Source: Setomelanomma holmii (Eukaryota > Ascomycota > Dothideomycetes > Pleosporales > Phaeosphaeriaceae). Taken from it: 64,000 bases of DNA. The stretch covers positions 124,001 through 188,000 of the forward strand of contig ML978172.1 in the NCBI GenBank assembly GCA_010015745.1, given 5' to 3'. Shown here piece after piece: positions 11,201-19,600 of this stretch (position 1 is the stretch's first letter; every line of letters starts with the position of its first letter). The notes beneath the pieces were generated by a model. That model was not told the DNA's origin. It did no database searches and saw nothing but the letters and a program-made list of their open reading frames with translations. The position numbers and the translations under genes were made by a program.

Positions 11201-12122
11201 GCGTCGCGAGTTCAAGCACGAAGAGCATTGTCTCACTTGCTTTGAGGGCGAAGACGCAGGCCACATGATCACTTGCCGAAGCTGCCCTCGTAGATACCAT
11301 TACGACTGTCTCGACTCTGGCTACAAAGGCAAAGTTCGCGGCTTCCAAGGTTTCGTCTGCTCCCAACACAACTGCTGCGATTGTGGCAAACCCACCGCCG
11401 ACGCCGGCGGTCTGATCTTCCGCTGCCGTTGGTGCCCGCAAGGTTTCTGCGAGGACTGCCTTGACTGGGACAAGGCGGAGCTAATCGGCAACAATCTCAA
11501 GGAGTTCGAGTTGCTCGGTGAGGAGCCTAGCGTCGGTGGCTTTTACATCAAATGTCCCTCATGCGTCTTGCTTTGCGAAGAGAGCGAGGAACAACAAGCT
11601 TGGATCGAGGGGCAGGAGGCTGGGTACGACGAGCAACATGCTATGTGGCTCGAGATTCGCAACGAGACGCAGCGCGAGCTTGAGAAGCGCGATCAGGAGC
11701 TCGCGGCTACGAAGGCACGCGATACAGAGGTCCAGAGGAACCAGCAGAACGCTGCGATCAACGCGACTCTGCCTATCCTCAACGGCTCCCCTGCAAAGCG
11801 CCAAACCTACTTCGGGATGGTTGATGATGACGATGCCCACGACGAAGAAGCTGCATCCCCACCCGCACTCACCGATACGTCTCTGCCCACGCCCGCCCTC
11901 GCCGGATCGCGCGTCAGCACACCAAAATACGTGGAGCCACCCACCTTCAGCAGAGGCGTGAAGCGCGAGAGCGACCCCGATTTCGTACCAAAGGCGCACC
12001 GCAAGAAGAAGGCAAAGCTCAATGCAGAGGTCTGGAGCGTGAGCGACGATCCGTTGCTATTGAAGGGCGTGGAGGCAGAGGGCGGTAAAGAAGCGGAGAG
12101 ATTGAGGATGATGGGAAAGTAG
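8202..12122 (+). CDS. SNF2-family chromatin-remodelling ATPase with C-terminal PHD-like zinc fingers
   Basis: An intronless frame of 1306 residues. An ATP-driven nucleosome remodeller is expected from the family. A basic, disordered N-terminus (1-260) precedes the SNF2 ATPase: motif I GDEMGLGKTLQ near residue 291, DEGH near 435, LTGTPLQNNLLEMWALL, and the helicase C lobe with VLIFSGFTRTLDY, LLSTRAGGLGINLTSA and EARAHRIGQTKKV near 780. The stretch after DEGH resembles ISWI enzymes, but no SANT/SLIDE domain is evident. Residues 1010-1140 form a Cys/His-rich double PHD-like module (CLTCFEGEDAGHMITCRSC, CCDCGKP, CRWCPQGFCEDC). The C-terminus is acidic and Pro-rich. The annotated TAG (12120-12122) follows MMGK; a downstream tandem copy of the same segment reads MMGKWKAK and stops at 12254, so the original end was probably 44 codons later. 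Confidence 0.9.
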   Translation: MADRPKITLGSPQPITPKKRGGHLEDLLAQFASQSSAESAAKLRRSSSGHEAKRSETTARDDSSKRRLRQQPPPTYSIPSPSTTDSPEPAKESRSTRAVSAVRGWRSYNSAKSAPDEQESSEDELARSATKARGRSRGSARIQAKHEELKMENHRRQREREDGLRRGTRDRKTRILESDTMPSPPPASRRKAPPPKKLDSARNRLRDGIAHKSKVKANNFLVANKDYFLPLLPPNNQISKLVATHKAQPIEEYEELKEQPKGVTATMKPYQLSGLSYLVYLYRNGFSGILGDEMGLGKTLQTLSLFQYLEELDCKNGVVSEENRPYLVICPLSVLNSWVNEAQRWVPDLKVLRFHGAMSERARLKRVALGMEDMRGNETLQAKNRKASRKAGLKVARIPTANESASYKIIVTTYDTFAAEQSWFKSSFVWRYVVLDEGHKIKSSVTQISTALRNISAEYRLILTGTPLQNNLLEMWALLAWLYPDVFTDNTETLFKESFDLNKGKVNRQTMDDARRLLELVMLRRMKDSAGVNLGLPPKEEILLYVPLTPMQRFWYTRLLTRVDNAMLNELFSDGKNKEKAAIQQDRQEDHAIQQMGTVDGKGEWQETATIIQQTMEKEQASTDVKSGWQKLLNLVMQLRKCCSHPYLLPDAGPDPYYVGEHIIRASGKFILLEKLLRHTVFEQGKKVLIFSGFTRTLDYTEDLLSLISDYGQRFKYLRLDGSTARAKRNLDIRLFNQEKSDYKVMLLSTRAGGLGINLTSAQDVIFLDEDWNPQITLQAEARAHRIGQTKKVTIYKLCTQGTVEEQMMGRIRKKLYLSAKITESMRNIHSESAIESTKKAGRSSLAEDMPQMDATQLKTLIRRGAQTLSHPDIDATEMVSWNLETMMEKCRDKPADAIMSEAIHSEVEEEKWLSVMERVECAVFDGKRYQRQLEDKAKDAAKNILPDTITREDRRKGKNTTVMVDGFAINKDSINCGDWEAVPTMAGKDPRLADPVRDKRREFKHEEHCLTCFEGEDAGHMITCRSCPRRYHYDCLDSGYKGKVRGFQGFVCSQHNCCDCGKPTADAGGLIFRCRWCPQGFCEDCLDWDKAELIGNNLKEFELLGEEPSVGGFYIKCPSCVLLCEESEEQQAWIEGQEAGYDEQHAMWLEIRNETQRELEKRDQELAATKARDTEVQRNQQNAAINATLPILNGSPAKRQTYFGMVDDDDAHDEEAASPPALTDTSLPTPALAGSRVSTPKYVEPPTFSRGVKRESDPDFVPKAHRKKKAKLNAEVWSVSDDPLLLKGVEAEGGKEAERLRMMGK

Positions 12123-12254
12123 AGTGCGGTTGGTGATGACCCGTTACCGGAGAGTGTTAAGGAAGACCCGTTGGTGGAGGGCGTTGAGGCAGAGGCTAGA
12201 AATGGAAAGGAGCAGGAGAGGTTGGGCATGATGGGGAAGTGGAAGGCTAAGTGA
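12045..12254 (+). repeat. tandem partial duplication at the remodeller's 3' end
   Basis: Copy 1 (about 12045-12119, coding for DDPLLLKGVEAEGGKEAERL) and copy 2 (about 12162-12240, coding in the same frame for EDPLVEGVEAEARNGKEQER) are diverged direct repeats, with a partial third DDPLPESVK between them. The whole stretch remains open in the remodeller frame except for the TAG at 12120-12122. At the equivalent position copy 2 has TGG. Confidence 0.7.
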
Positions 12255-12613
12255 TGCGTTGTTATGGGCGTTGAGCTTGACACACGAACAGGGCGTTAAG
12301 GCAGGTTCGCAATTTTGATGGAAACAGGTCGGCATGGGATAGGATATACCCCTTTTGAAGACGTGCGACGCTTTTCGCATGGCGTTGGACGCGAAATGGG
12401 CTGCGTTGGGCTTGGAAGTTCAGACCGCAACATGGGGATCAGGGCTGCCTATGTGCCTGCACTGGCACATAGCACAGCACTTAGCACAGCACTTCATAGC
12501 AACTCAACATACCACTTCGAACCCGCCTTCTGGTTGGCTGATAGATATTCATTATTGGGTATCTCGTTCTCATCACTCTCCTCATCTGCCCTCCTTCTCC
12601 ATTCACGCCTTCC

Positions 12614-13186
12614 CTATATTTCTTCCTCGCCCTCATCCTCATCAACATGCATACTCTCCGCAAATCCAATCCACTCCCTCAAACCCCTAGCAAACCCATC
12701 CCGCTCCTTATCCACCTCCCCACCATGTTCCCACACCACAATCTCATCGAACTCACCGATTTGTTCTGCGATTTTGATCTCTTCTGTCTCGGCGTCCATG
12801 TCTTCATCTGCGTCGTCGTTGTCGTCTTGTAACCCTTGTGCTTGTGTGCGTGGAAGTGGAAGTGTCTTGTCGATGACGTTGAGTACGACGCCGGTGTAGT
12901 TTGTGGGTAGGGAAAGAGGTGTGCCATGGAGGTGGCGGCCGCGGAAGTGTGCGTGTTGTGTTCCTGTTTGTGCAAGGTCAGTACTTCGTTTCTTGGGAGA
13001 ATTGCTTGGTTGATAGCCCAGTCTATCTGAAGGACGAATGTGAGGTGTGCACGCGAACGAACCTTTGTCATCTGTTGTGGGTTTCCAGTATCGTTGTGTG
13101 GCGTTTATGGGGCCGTTGTGATTGATGCGCGCTGGTAGCAGGTTTGGCGTGCATTTTTGGGGGGCGGTGGGTTTGATGGCGAGCAT
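12614..13186 (-). CDS. RNH203: Ribonuclease H2 subunit C (Rnh203/RNASEH2C-like)
   Basis: This is a non-catalytic subunit of RNase H2, the nuclear enzyme that removes ribonucleotides from DNA and RNA from hybrids. Exons are 13186-13063 and 12963-12614 (157 residues), separated by a 99-nt GT-AG intron. Family marks are LLPARINHNGP near the N-terminus, then after the splice HFRGRHLHGT, NYTGVVLNV, and the C-terminal FDEIVVWEHG and LREWIGFAESMH. The start at 13186 (MLAIKP) was chosen because the conserved region begins shortly after it; an ATG at 13270 would add 28 residues of unlike composition. The intron is a multiple of three and has no stop, so its retention would also give an open product. 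The second exon carries an acidic insert (DDNDDADEDMDAETEE). Confidence 0.8.
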   Translation of the reverse strand: MLAIKPTAPQKCTPNLLPARINHNGPINATQRYWKPTTDDKGSFACTPHIRPSDRLGYQPSNSPKKRSTDLAQTGTQHAHFRGRHLHGTPLSLPTNYTGVVLNVIDKTLPLPRTQAQGLQDDNDDADEDMDAETEEIKIAEQIGEFDEIVVWEHGGEVDKERDGFARGLREWIGFAESMHVDEDEGEEEI

Positions 13187-14606
13187 TTGGGGCAACTCGA
13201 GGTGTTGTGTATCCTGCGTTTTTGCTGATGAGAGATGTTGAAGCTGTGGGAGGTGTTGCTGCGTTCGCAAAGATGAATGGTTGGAATCTTATACCGAGGA
13301 CTCTTGACCACGCTGTTGCCAAGTGCTGTTTAGACGACGCAGTTGTGTAAGTCGTGGTGTGTAGGGTTATCGAAGTGAGGTTATTCGACTGTTCAGGATC
13401 CTGAGCCAGAGTTTGTGCAACACTTGATTACGGCTTGTGGTTGTGTGAAAGTGGTTCCTCGGGAAGACGCGTCGACGCGACGAAGCGTGTTCCGCAGCGC
13501 ACGGTTGCTCCTGCTCTTTTGGGTAATCATGACGACCGTGTCTTGCTCACCAGTGACAGCTGTCATGCCGTTGCTTTACATCTTACCTTCTCAAAGGCTC
13601 CCTCTTACACCGAACATATTCACGAACGTCTCGACACTTTCGCATGCCATGGCTGTTCATTCATGGTAGACCCGATTGCCCAGTCCTCCGCACGAGTCTT
13701 GGCCCGGACCGATCAGCGGGCGTACCAGCACCCCACCAGACACAGTACCCAGCAACATGCAGAATGCAGTACCGAATGGCCGGGCAAGAAGATCATCATA
13801 TCTGATGGTGAACTAAGCATTTATTCTCAGCGCGATGTTCAGAGCCTCGCGATCGTCAGGCAACATCGACGCCGATACCTGCATGGTCCCTTGCATGAAG
13901 CTTGGAGCGTGACCCCACCAAGCTTCAGAAGCTCCTCGGTCCAGATGACCCAGATCTGCTACACATTGGAAGCAACCCAGAGGTTGCAAGGTGACTGTGG
14001 AAATCGCCCGTTGTACAAGAACACATGCAATAGGAACCACAGCAACGTTAAATGCGCGAAGCACAGTCTGGTAGAATCGGCGATTTGTATGTTCACGATA
14101 GCATTGGTAGAATCAACAACGTCATCGACCGCTCGAATGGGCAAAGTACCCTCGCCGATACTGCAGCTCTTACATATGAGACACGAATCTGTATGAGACG
14201 GCGCATCAGAATACACCGCATCGGCGGTCGGCTGGTCCGCAACGACGGCCTGGCTTTTGTGAAATTTAGCTTTGCTGGTGCGGAAGGGCAGACGTTTGCG
14301 GCCGAATTCCTCTGAGAGAGCTTCAACAAACGCGTAAACACCTACACAGTCTGCTTCGAGAGCCTTTCAACAATCGCTCTTGAGCTGCGCTTTTGGTCTA
14401 TCATACGCATCGTGCTTCAAGCCCTGCAATTGCGACGCGCAGGCAGCGAAACGTGCCCGCATTGCTTCGGTAACCGTGGATTCCGAGATCACACAACAGT
14501 TTGGGTCGATTAACCGCAATTGCGCCCCGATTTCCTCCTCTTCAGCCTTGAGAACCCCCAAGTCTCTCCCCGAGACCTTGCGCAGACGTCCCAGTAATCG
14601 CGCACC
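13187..14606. other. 1.4-kb intergenic region, no supported gene
   Basis: It holds the upstream regions of two divergent genes. A 253-codon plus-strand frame (13435-14196) and several minus-strand frames overlap each other. None has a recognisable domain, a usable intron pattern or a convincing start, so none is called. Confidence 0.4.
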
Positions 14607-16087
14607 ATGTCAATCTTCAGTCCGCTGACTGGAGCTGCGACATCCATCCTCAGCACAATCACATCACAGACTTGGGGACCATTAGTCTCGATATGTAAAA
14701 ATGGCACATTGGCGCAATTGCAGGAGATCAAGCTCGGAAAGCTTGTGTTGTTCGAGGGAGGCAACAGCAAGGCGTCGTCCGTATTTGGCTCAGACAAGGA
14801 GGGAGTTCCAGTGGCTTTCTTGGATGTGCATAGCGAGAAGTTTTGGGTGCGGCTGGCGCTTTTCGCAGATATGGTGCGTACTAGCAACACTGGGGTTGCT
14901 TATGTTCTGGTTAGCAACAGTGGACTGATTTGCATTGCAGGGTTTCGCCGAAAGCTACATGCTTGGAGAGGTCTCTTCGCCAGATTTGACCAAGTTTTTC
15001 GAGGTAGGTACACAAAAGACAGGAGAATGCATGTATTTAACGACTCTAGCTTTTTATTCTCAACCGCAATTACCTTTCGAACGGCTCAACAATAACCTCT
15101 GCAATTTCTACGGGCCTAGCTGGTCTTGTCCGTGGGAGCAATAATCTAAAGAACGCACGCCTTAACATCTCTGCTCACTACGACATCTCGAACGAAATGT
15201 TTGCCGCGTTCCTCTCGCCAGACATGACATACTCGAGCCCTATATGGTTACCAAAATCGAACCCACAGTCCGCGAACGAGACCCTCAACGATGCGCAAAT
15301 GAGGAAGCTCGATCGTTTCATCGACAACACGCATATCAAGGGAAATGATCATGTCTTAGAGATTGGCACTGGCTGGGGAAGCTTCGCTATACGAGCCGTA
15401 CAACGGACAGGCTGCAAAGTCACTTCGTTAACACTTTCGATTGAGCAGAAAGAACTGGCAGAAGGGCGGATACGCGAAGCAGGCATGTCGGACAACATCA
15501 CCGTGCTTCTGTGCGACTACCGAAGTTTGGAAATACCAGAGACTGGACCTTTCGACAAGGTGGTGTCGATCGAAATGCTGGAGGCAGTTGGCAAGGAGTA
15601 TCTGGTCACGTATTTCAAGTGCGTTGACAAGCTGTTGAAGAAAGAGGGTGGTATTGCATGCTTCCAATGCATCACGATGCCCGATGCGCGTTACGAGGCG
15701 TACGCTAAGTCTGACGACTTTATCCGCCGATACATCTTCCCTGGAGGACATTTACCTGCGGTCTCGGAACTCGTCAGCTCGATACAAACAGCCTCGGGAG
15801 GCTCGCTTGTGGTGAACAGTATTGAGAACATTGGACCGCATTACGCAAAGGCTCTGCGATTGTGGAGGGAAAAATTCTTGAATAATTGGGAGGGGAGGAT
15901 CAAGCCGCAACTCATCATGGAGAAAGGAGACGCCATGGATGACGAAGGTGCGGAAATCTTCAAGAGGAAGTGGGATTACTACTTCAGGTACTCGGAAGCT
16001 GGCTTCTCAACAAAGACCTTGGGCGATGTAATCATTACGATTGGAAGAGAAGGCGCGGTACAGATGATGGAGGATGTACCCTTGTAG
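14607..16087 (+). CDS. Cyclopropane-fatty-acyl-phospholipid-synthase-type SAM methyltransferase
   Basis: Three exons, 14607-14873, 14941-15003 and 15050-16087, give 455 residues; introns are 67 and 46 nt with clean GT-AG ends. The family transfers a methylene or methyl group from S-adenosylmethionine to unsaturated acyl chains of membrane phospholipids. The N-terminal domain includes EKFWVRLALFADM joined to GFAESYMLGEV and KFFE joined to LFILNRNYLSNG. The methyltransferase domain follows, with LNISAHYDISNEMFAAFLS, the SAM-binding VLEIGTGWGSFAI (about residue 240), SLTLSIEQKELAEGR, and C-terminal RYIFPGGHLP and KRKWDYYFRYSEAGF. Joining these exons restores every expected block without gaps. 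The exact product (cyclopropane or methyl-branched lipid) cannot be told from the sequence. Confidence 0.85.
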
Positions 16088-16283
16088 ATATCGTCGGGCT
16101 CGTTTCCATGTTCTTTCGAAGGGTACGCGACACTGCCATGTGCCTCGCGCCGGGACGATACCCACATCATTGCCTGGTATTCAAAAGCTGCCATGCTTCA
16201 CATAATCTCAAGTTCAGATCCTTCCCGTCAAACATTCAGTCTACCGCCGTCCATTACCGCCATCCCAGATATCTTCACAAATC

Positions 16284-17127
16284 TCATCCCTTCCTTCCCC
16301 CACCCTCCTCCATCAACCTCGCAACACTCTCATCCCCGCTCTGAGCCCGCCTCCTAAACTCATCCATATTCCTCTCCGCCCACTCCCCTTCCTCCCCCGC
16401 AACAGGCAGCACAAACCCCTGCTCCGCGCCCGCAGCCAAGTCCTCGAAAATAAACACATTATGCAACCCCTTGGGGTCATCTAACCTGCCCTCCCCTTTC
16501 CCGTTTTGCACGTGTGTGCTCCATATCTGCATTATCGTTTCGACGAGTGTGCGAAGTTTTGGAGCATTGGCGGGCCCGCGCGGGCGCAGGTGTGCGTGGA
16601 TGTAGTTTGTTCGCACGGGGCGGGCGGCGACGAAGGTTGTGGATTGGGGTGGTGGGGTTGGTTGCGGAGGGGCGTGCGGGGTGGGGAGCGGGTTTGGGTG
16701 GAAGGTTATGTTTACGAAGGCGGAGGGGGCGGAGACTGTGATGTGTATTAGTTTTGCATAGTAAGGCATGAAGAGCAGAGTGCGATATGTGGGGGCATGG
16801 AGAATGAGGAGCTGGTGCCGAAGTTTGGGATGGCGGTGCTGAGGGCTGAATCGGTGGTGCTGAGGTATGCAATGTCGATGTTGACGTATGGCCGGGATGA
16901 TGGTTTCGAGATGTCGAATGGTGAACGGGAAATTGGGATGGTGGTTTTGATGTATGGGATGGTGGTGTCGAGATATGTGATAGTGGTGTTCATGTTCAGG
17001 ATACTTGATGGTTGTAAAATGAGATAGACGTACATAATTCGCAGTGTAGTCTTGTTATCTCTGTTGCAAAGGCTTGGTATTGCGAGGAGCTGAGGTCGCA
17101 GGAGTGGTATACGAGATAGTGTGGCAT
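16284..17127 (-). CDS. Tautomerase-superfamily protein (cis-CaaD-like)
   Basis: Exon 1, 17127-17034, encodes MPHYLVYHSCDLSSSQYQAF and continues to LHCEL; exon 2, 16735-16284, opens with SAPSAFVNITF. Together they give 181 residues. Tautomerase-superfamily enzymes use an N-terminal proline, exposed by Met removal, as catalytic base; here Pro2 is present. RTNYIHAHLRPRG, LVETIMQIWSTHV, HNVFIFEDL and EQGFVLPVAGEEGEW match the longer single-chain cis-3-chloroacrylic-acid-dehalogenase-like group. Substrate is unknown. The intron (16736-17033) is about 300 nt, far longer than the others in this window, and is filled with degenerate repeats. Exon 2 carries a Pro-rich insert (TPHAPPQPTPPPQ). The Kozak context and donor GTACGT support the start and splice. 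Confidence 0.75.
16800..17000. repeat. degenerate short tandem repeats inside the tautomerase intron
   Basis: Loosely repeated units containing GGGATGGTGGT and TCGAGATATG-like blocks recur roughly every 25-30 bases between about 16830 and 16995. Identity between units is low; it looks like an old minisatellite that lengthened the intron. Confidence 0.45.
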
Positions 17128-18543
17128 CGTGTCGGTATGGATGTGAATGAGGTTGCGAACGAGGTTTGTCGGTCGCAGTGCAATGCGCGTCGTCGCAACA
17201 GCGCTGACTGCTGATTCGTCTTGTTTCTGAAGCCTTCTAAAACGTCACTGCGCTTCCTACTTGTAGTCTTATCTCAAGTTCGTATACGTATAGGTCGAAG
17301 AGCGGCGTCTGAGGTATGATCGGTGGGCGCTGGCTGTCGGCTGCAAAAGCGGTATCTATTTGGAAGCCGGAGAACTCAGGAGTCTCGAAGGAATTCTGGA
17401 GAGTTTTTCGGATTGATGCGACAGGAGTATGGTTAAGTCTTCGAAGCCAGATCGTCATTCGTACCGCCTTGTAAGCTGCTGTCGTCGCGCGCATTCACTC
17501 CGCATTCCGCTTCCGTTCGACCGTCATCCCACCTGCCACAGATGTCAACCTTCATTGACCAACGCCTCCAACATCTTGCTCAGACTGCATAATGCCATCA
17601 TTTCCAGTGTCACCGCGATCAGAAGAGGCATACGCGCAGCGCAGTGTCGTTGTATTTAGGTATCAATGTTCCAGCTCCCCCAGGCATCGGCGCATTCCCT
17701 CCGAAAAACGCGCCCCCAGCAGCCGATCTCCCTAAACTCGTACCCGCCCGACCTCACCTCAGATCTGGGCTGAAAACATCCCATTCTGCCCGGTAAGCCC
17801 ATGGCGCGTCCCGAATTACCCCAGAATCAACGGCTTTTAATGGGCCGATAGGGATTCGGGTATCTGCTAGGGCTGGGGGGATTCCTGGTGCTCGGGTCGC
17901 GTTTGGTGGGTTGGTTGGACTGGGCTGGGATTGTGTAAAGTGTGACTACCATGGTAAGGATTTTTGCAAGGCGGTATAGCTTGTTTGTTTGGGCTCCCTT
18001 GATCGTCACACGGAGGCTTAATCTGACGTCTCTCGTGTTTTTTTCGAGAATTGGATGCAATTGTTAGCATCAGTCAGTCCTAGTTCGCCATGCGCAGTGT
18101 ATATGACAATGTCATGAAGCGCGTGTTGCAAGGGAGTCGGGCTTACGAAATTCATGATTTTATTCATCTAGTCGCTTGCAGTGGGTGTCTTCTTAGGTCA
18201 TGATGCTACTCCATAACAGTGCTGCTCACAATTGAAAGCAACTGCCTTTACCATAAAATATGCTCCATCAACGCCTTGCTCAATCATAGTTTGGACGCCT
18301 CCCCTGGGGTATCTTCAAAGTCAACGAAGCTCTCGTCGCCGTTGAAGTGCCTAGTGATGCCGAATGTCAGGTTTCTCGAAAATTTTGCTGGAAAGATCAA
18401 GGAGACAAGGAGATGCTGAGAAGGGAAGACGAAATGCCCCAACCAGTAGTTGTTGGCTCTGACTTTGGCCAGTCATTCCTGTGGTAGCAGAACTCCCTGA
18501 CCAGAAATAAGATTACAGCACATCAGCGAAGAAAAAGCACGAC
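17128..18543. other. 1.4-kb intergenic region
   Basis: No gene can be supported. A minus-strand frame of 85 codons (17237-17494, containing FETPEFSGFQIDTAF and LFDLYVYELEIRLQVG) has a somewhat protein-like composition but no recognised family; it might be a small unannotated gene. Confidence 0.3.
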
Positions 18544-19600
18544 TTACCATCCTCGCTCAGCACCTCCTGACAGATAGGACGTCTCCGAGTTCAGCTCACA
18601 GTCCCAGTTCCCCGCGACACCTTTCTCGGGATCTTTCTTCCTTCGGACAAACTTGGATAGTCCAGCCGTGAAACACTGGAAGTCGTCCTCGTCAGGATCG
18701 TCTGGCATTCGGCCCGTCAGGACTCTTCCAGCTGCAATCATGGTGGCGGCATGAGTGCATATGAGCACGGTCTTCGGTTGCTCAGGATCGCTATTAAGGG
18801 TAGTGACGATATGGTCGAGCGCGTTCCTGACTCGTTCGTGCAGCTCCACAATCATCTCACCTTTGGAGGCTGGAACGTGTACTGCGACGTACTCATCGTC
18901 GAGATAGTCGAAATGAGGTGTTAGTGTCTTGAGGTCCGGTGGTGTTGGGTGTTCCCAGCTTGCGCGGCCAAAGAACTCGCTGCCCACCAGTGTTAGCTAC
19001 GAGCTTCTCCACTGGAGAACATTCCAAATCATGATCAAGTCACGTACCCAATGCCCCGATCTATCCTGATCTTGCCTCTCGCTTTACCTTCCCGGAACAG
19101 CTTGTCCGTGGTAGGCTTGAGCGTCTGCAAGCACCGGTAGAAAGGGCTCGAGTAGATTCGTTCAATGGGCGGTTCAATATTGCACAGATACTCTGCGAGC
19201 TCCTTACTCTGCTCAACCCCCTTGGAGGTCAATGGCGGATCAGTCGGGATGCCAGTCGGCGTTTTGACCATCAATGCGGTGTACGTCCCTGTCTGAGGAT
19301 CGACCGACCAGTTGGCGCGAAACTAGAGCCGCACATCTAGCCGTTAGAAAGAATGTCATCCTTAGGGGAGTGTGGGGTTCTGATGGTGCTCCGATACGCG
19401 CGGCTCTTACTGAAGGCGAGATTGAAAGCAATGCAGGGACGTAGCCAGAGACTCTTGCGATCAGCCACTCGATGCAGTAACGGACACGGAATCGAGTCCT
19501 ATGGTGGTGTGTGGAGCGTGCATGTGCGAGTCGTGGTGTGGAGACGGAGCATGGACTTCATACGTACCGCGTGCCGAACGATGTAGATTACCTCTATCAT
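18544..19600 (-). CDS. Histidine phosphatase (phosphoglycerate mutase-like, Tfc7/YNL108C-type)
   Basis: Three exons, 19600-19568, 19322-19048 and 18979-18544, give 247 residues. Exon 1 encodes only MIEVIYIVRHA, with the RH catalytic motif of the family (RHA rather than RHG). Exon 2 gives FRANWSVDPQTG, then DPPLTSKGVEQSKELAEYL and PPIERIYSSPFYRCLQTLKP; exon 3 gives GEFFGRASWEHP and the second histidine block LICTHAATMIAAGR. All splice joins are in phase with GT-AG ends (GTACGT donors); introns are 245 and 68 nt. The general arrangement resembles the yeast YNL108C/Tfc7 group, where the fold occurs in a TFIIIC subunit, but no link to RNA polymerase III can be read from the sequence. A longer first exon from an upstream ATG (19723) is possible. 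Confidence 0.8.

Noticed and set aside
13435..14196. 253-codon plus-strand open frame as a gene
   Set aside because: No domain, low-complexity overlap with other frames and no conserved-looking segment; length alone is not evidence in a GC-balanced fungal intergenic region.
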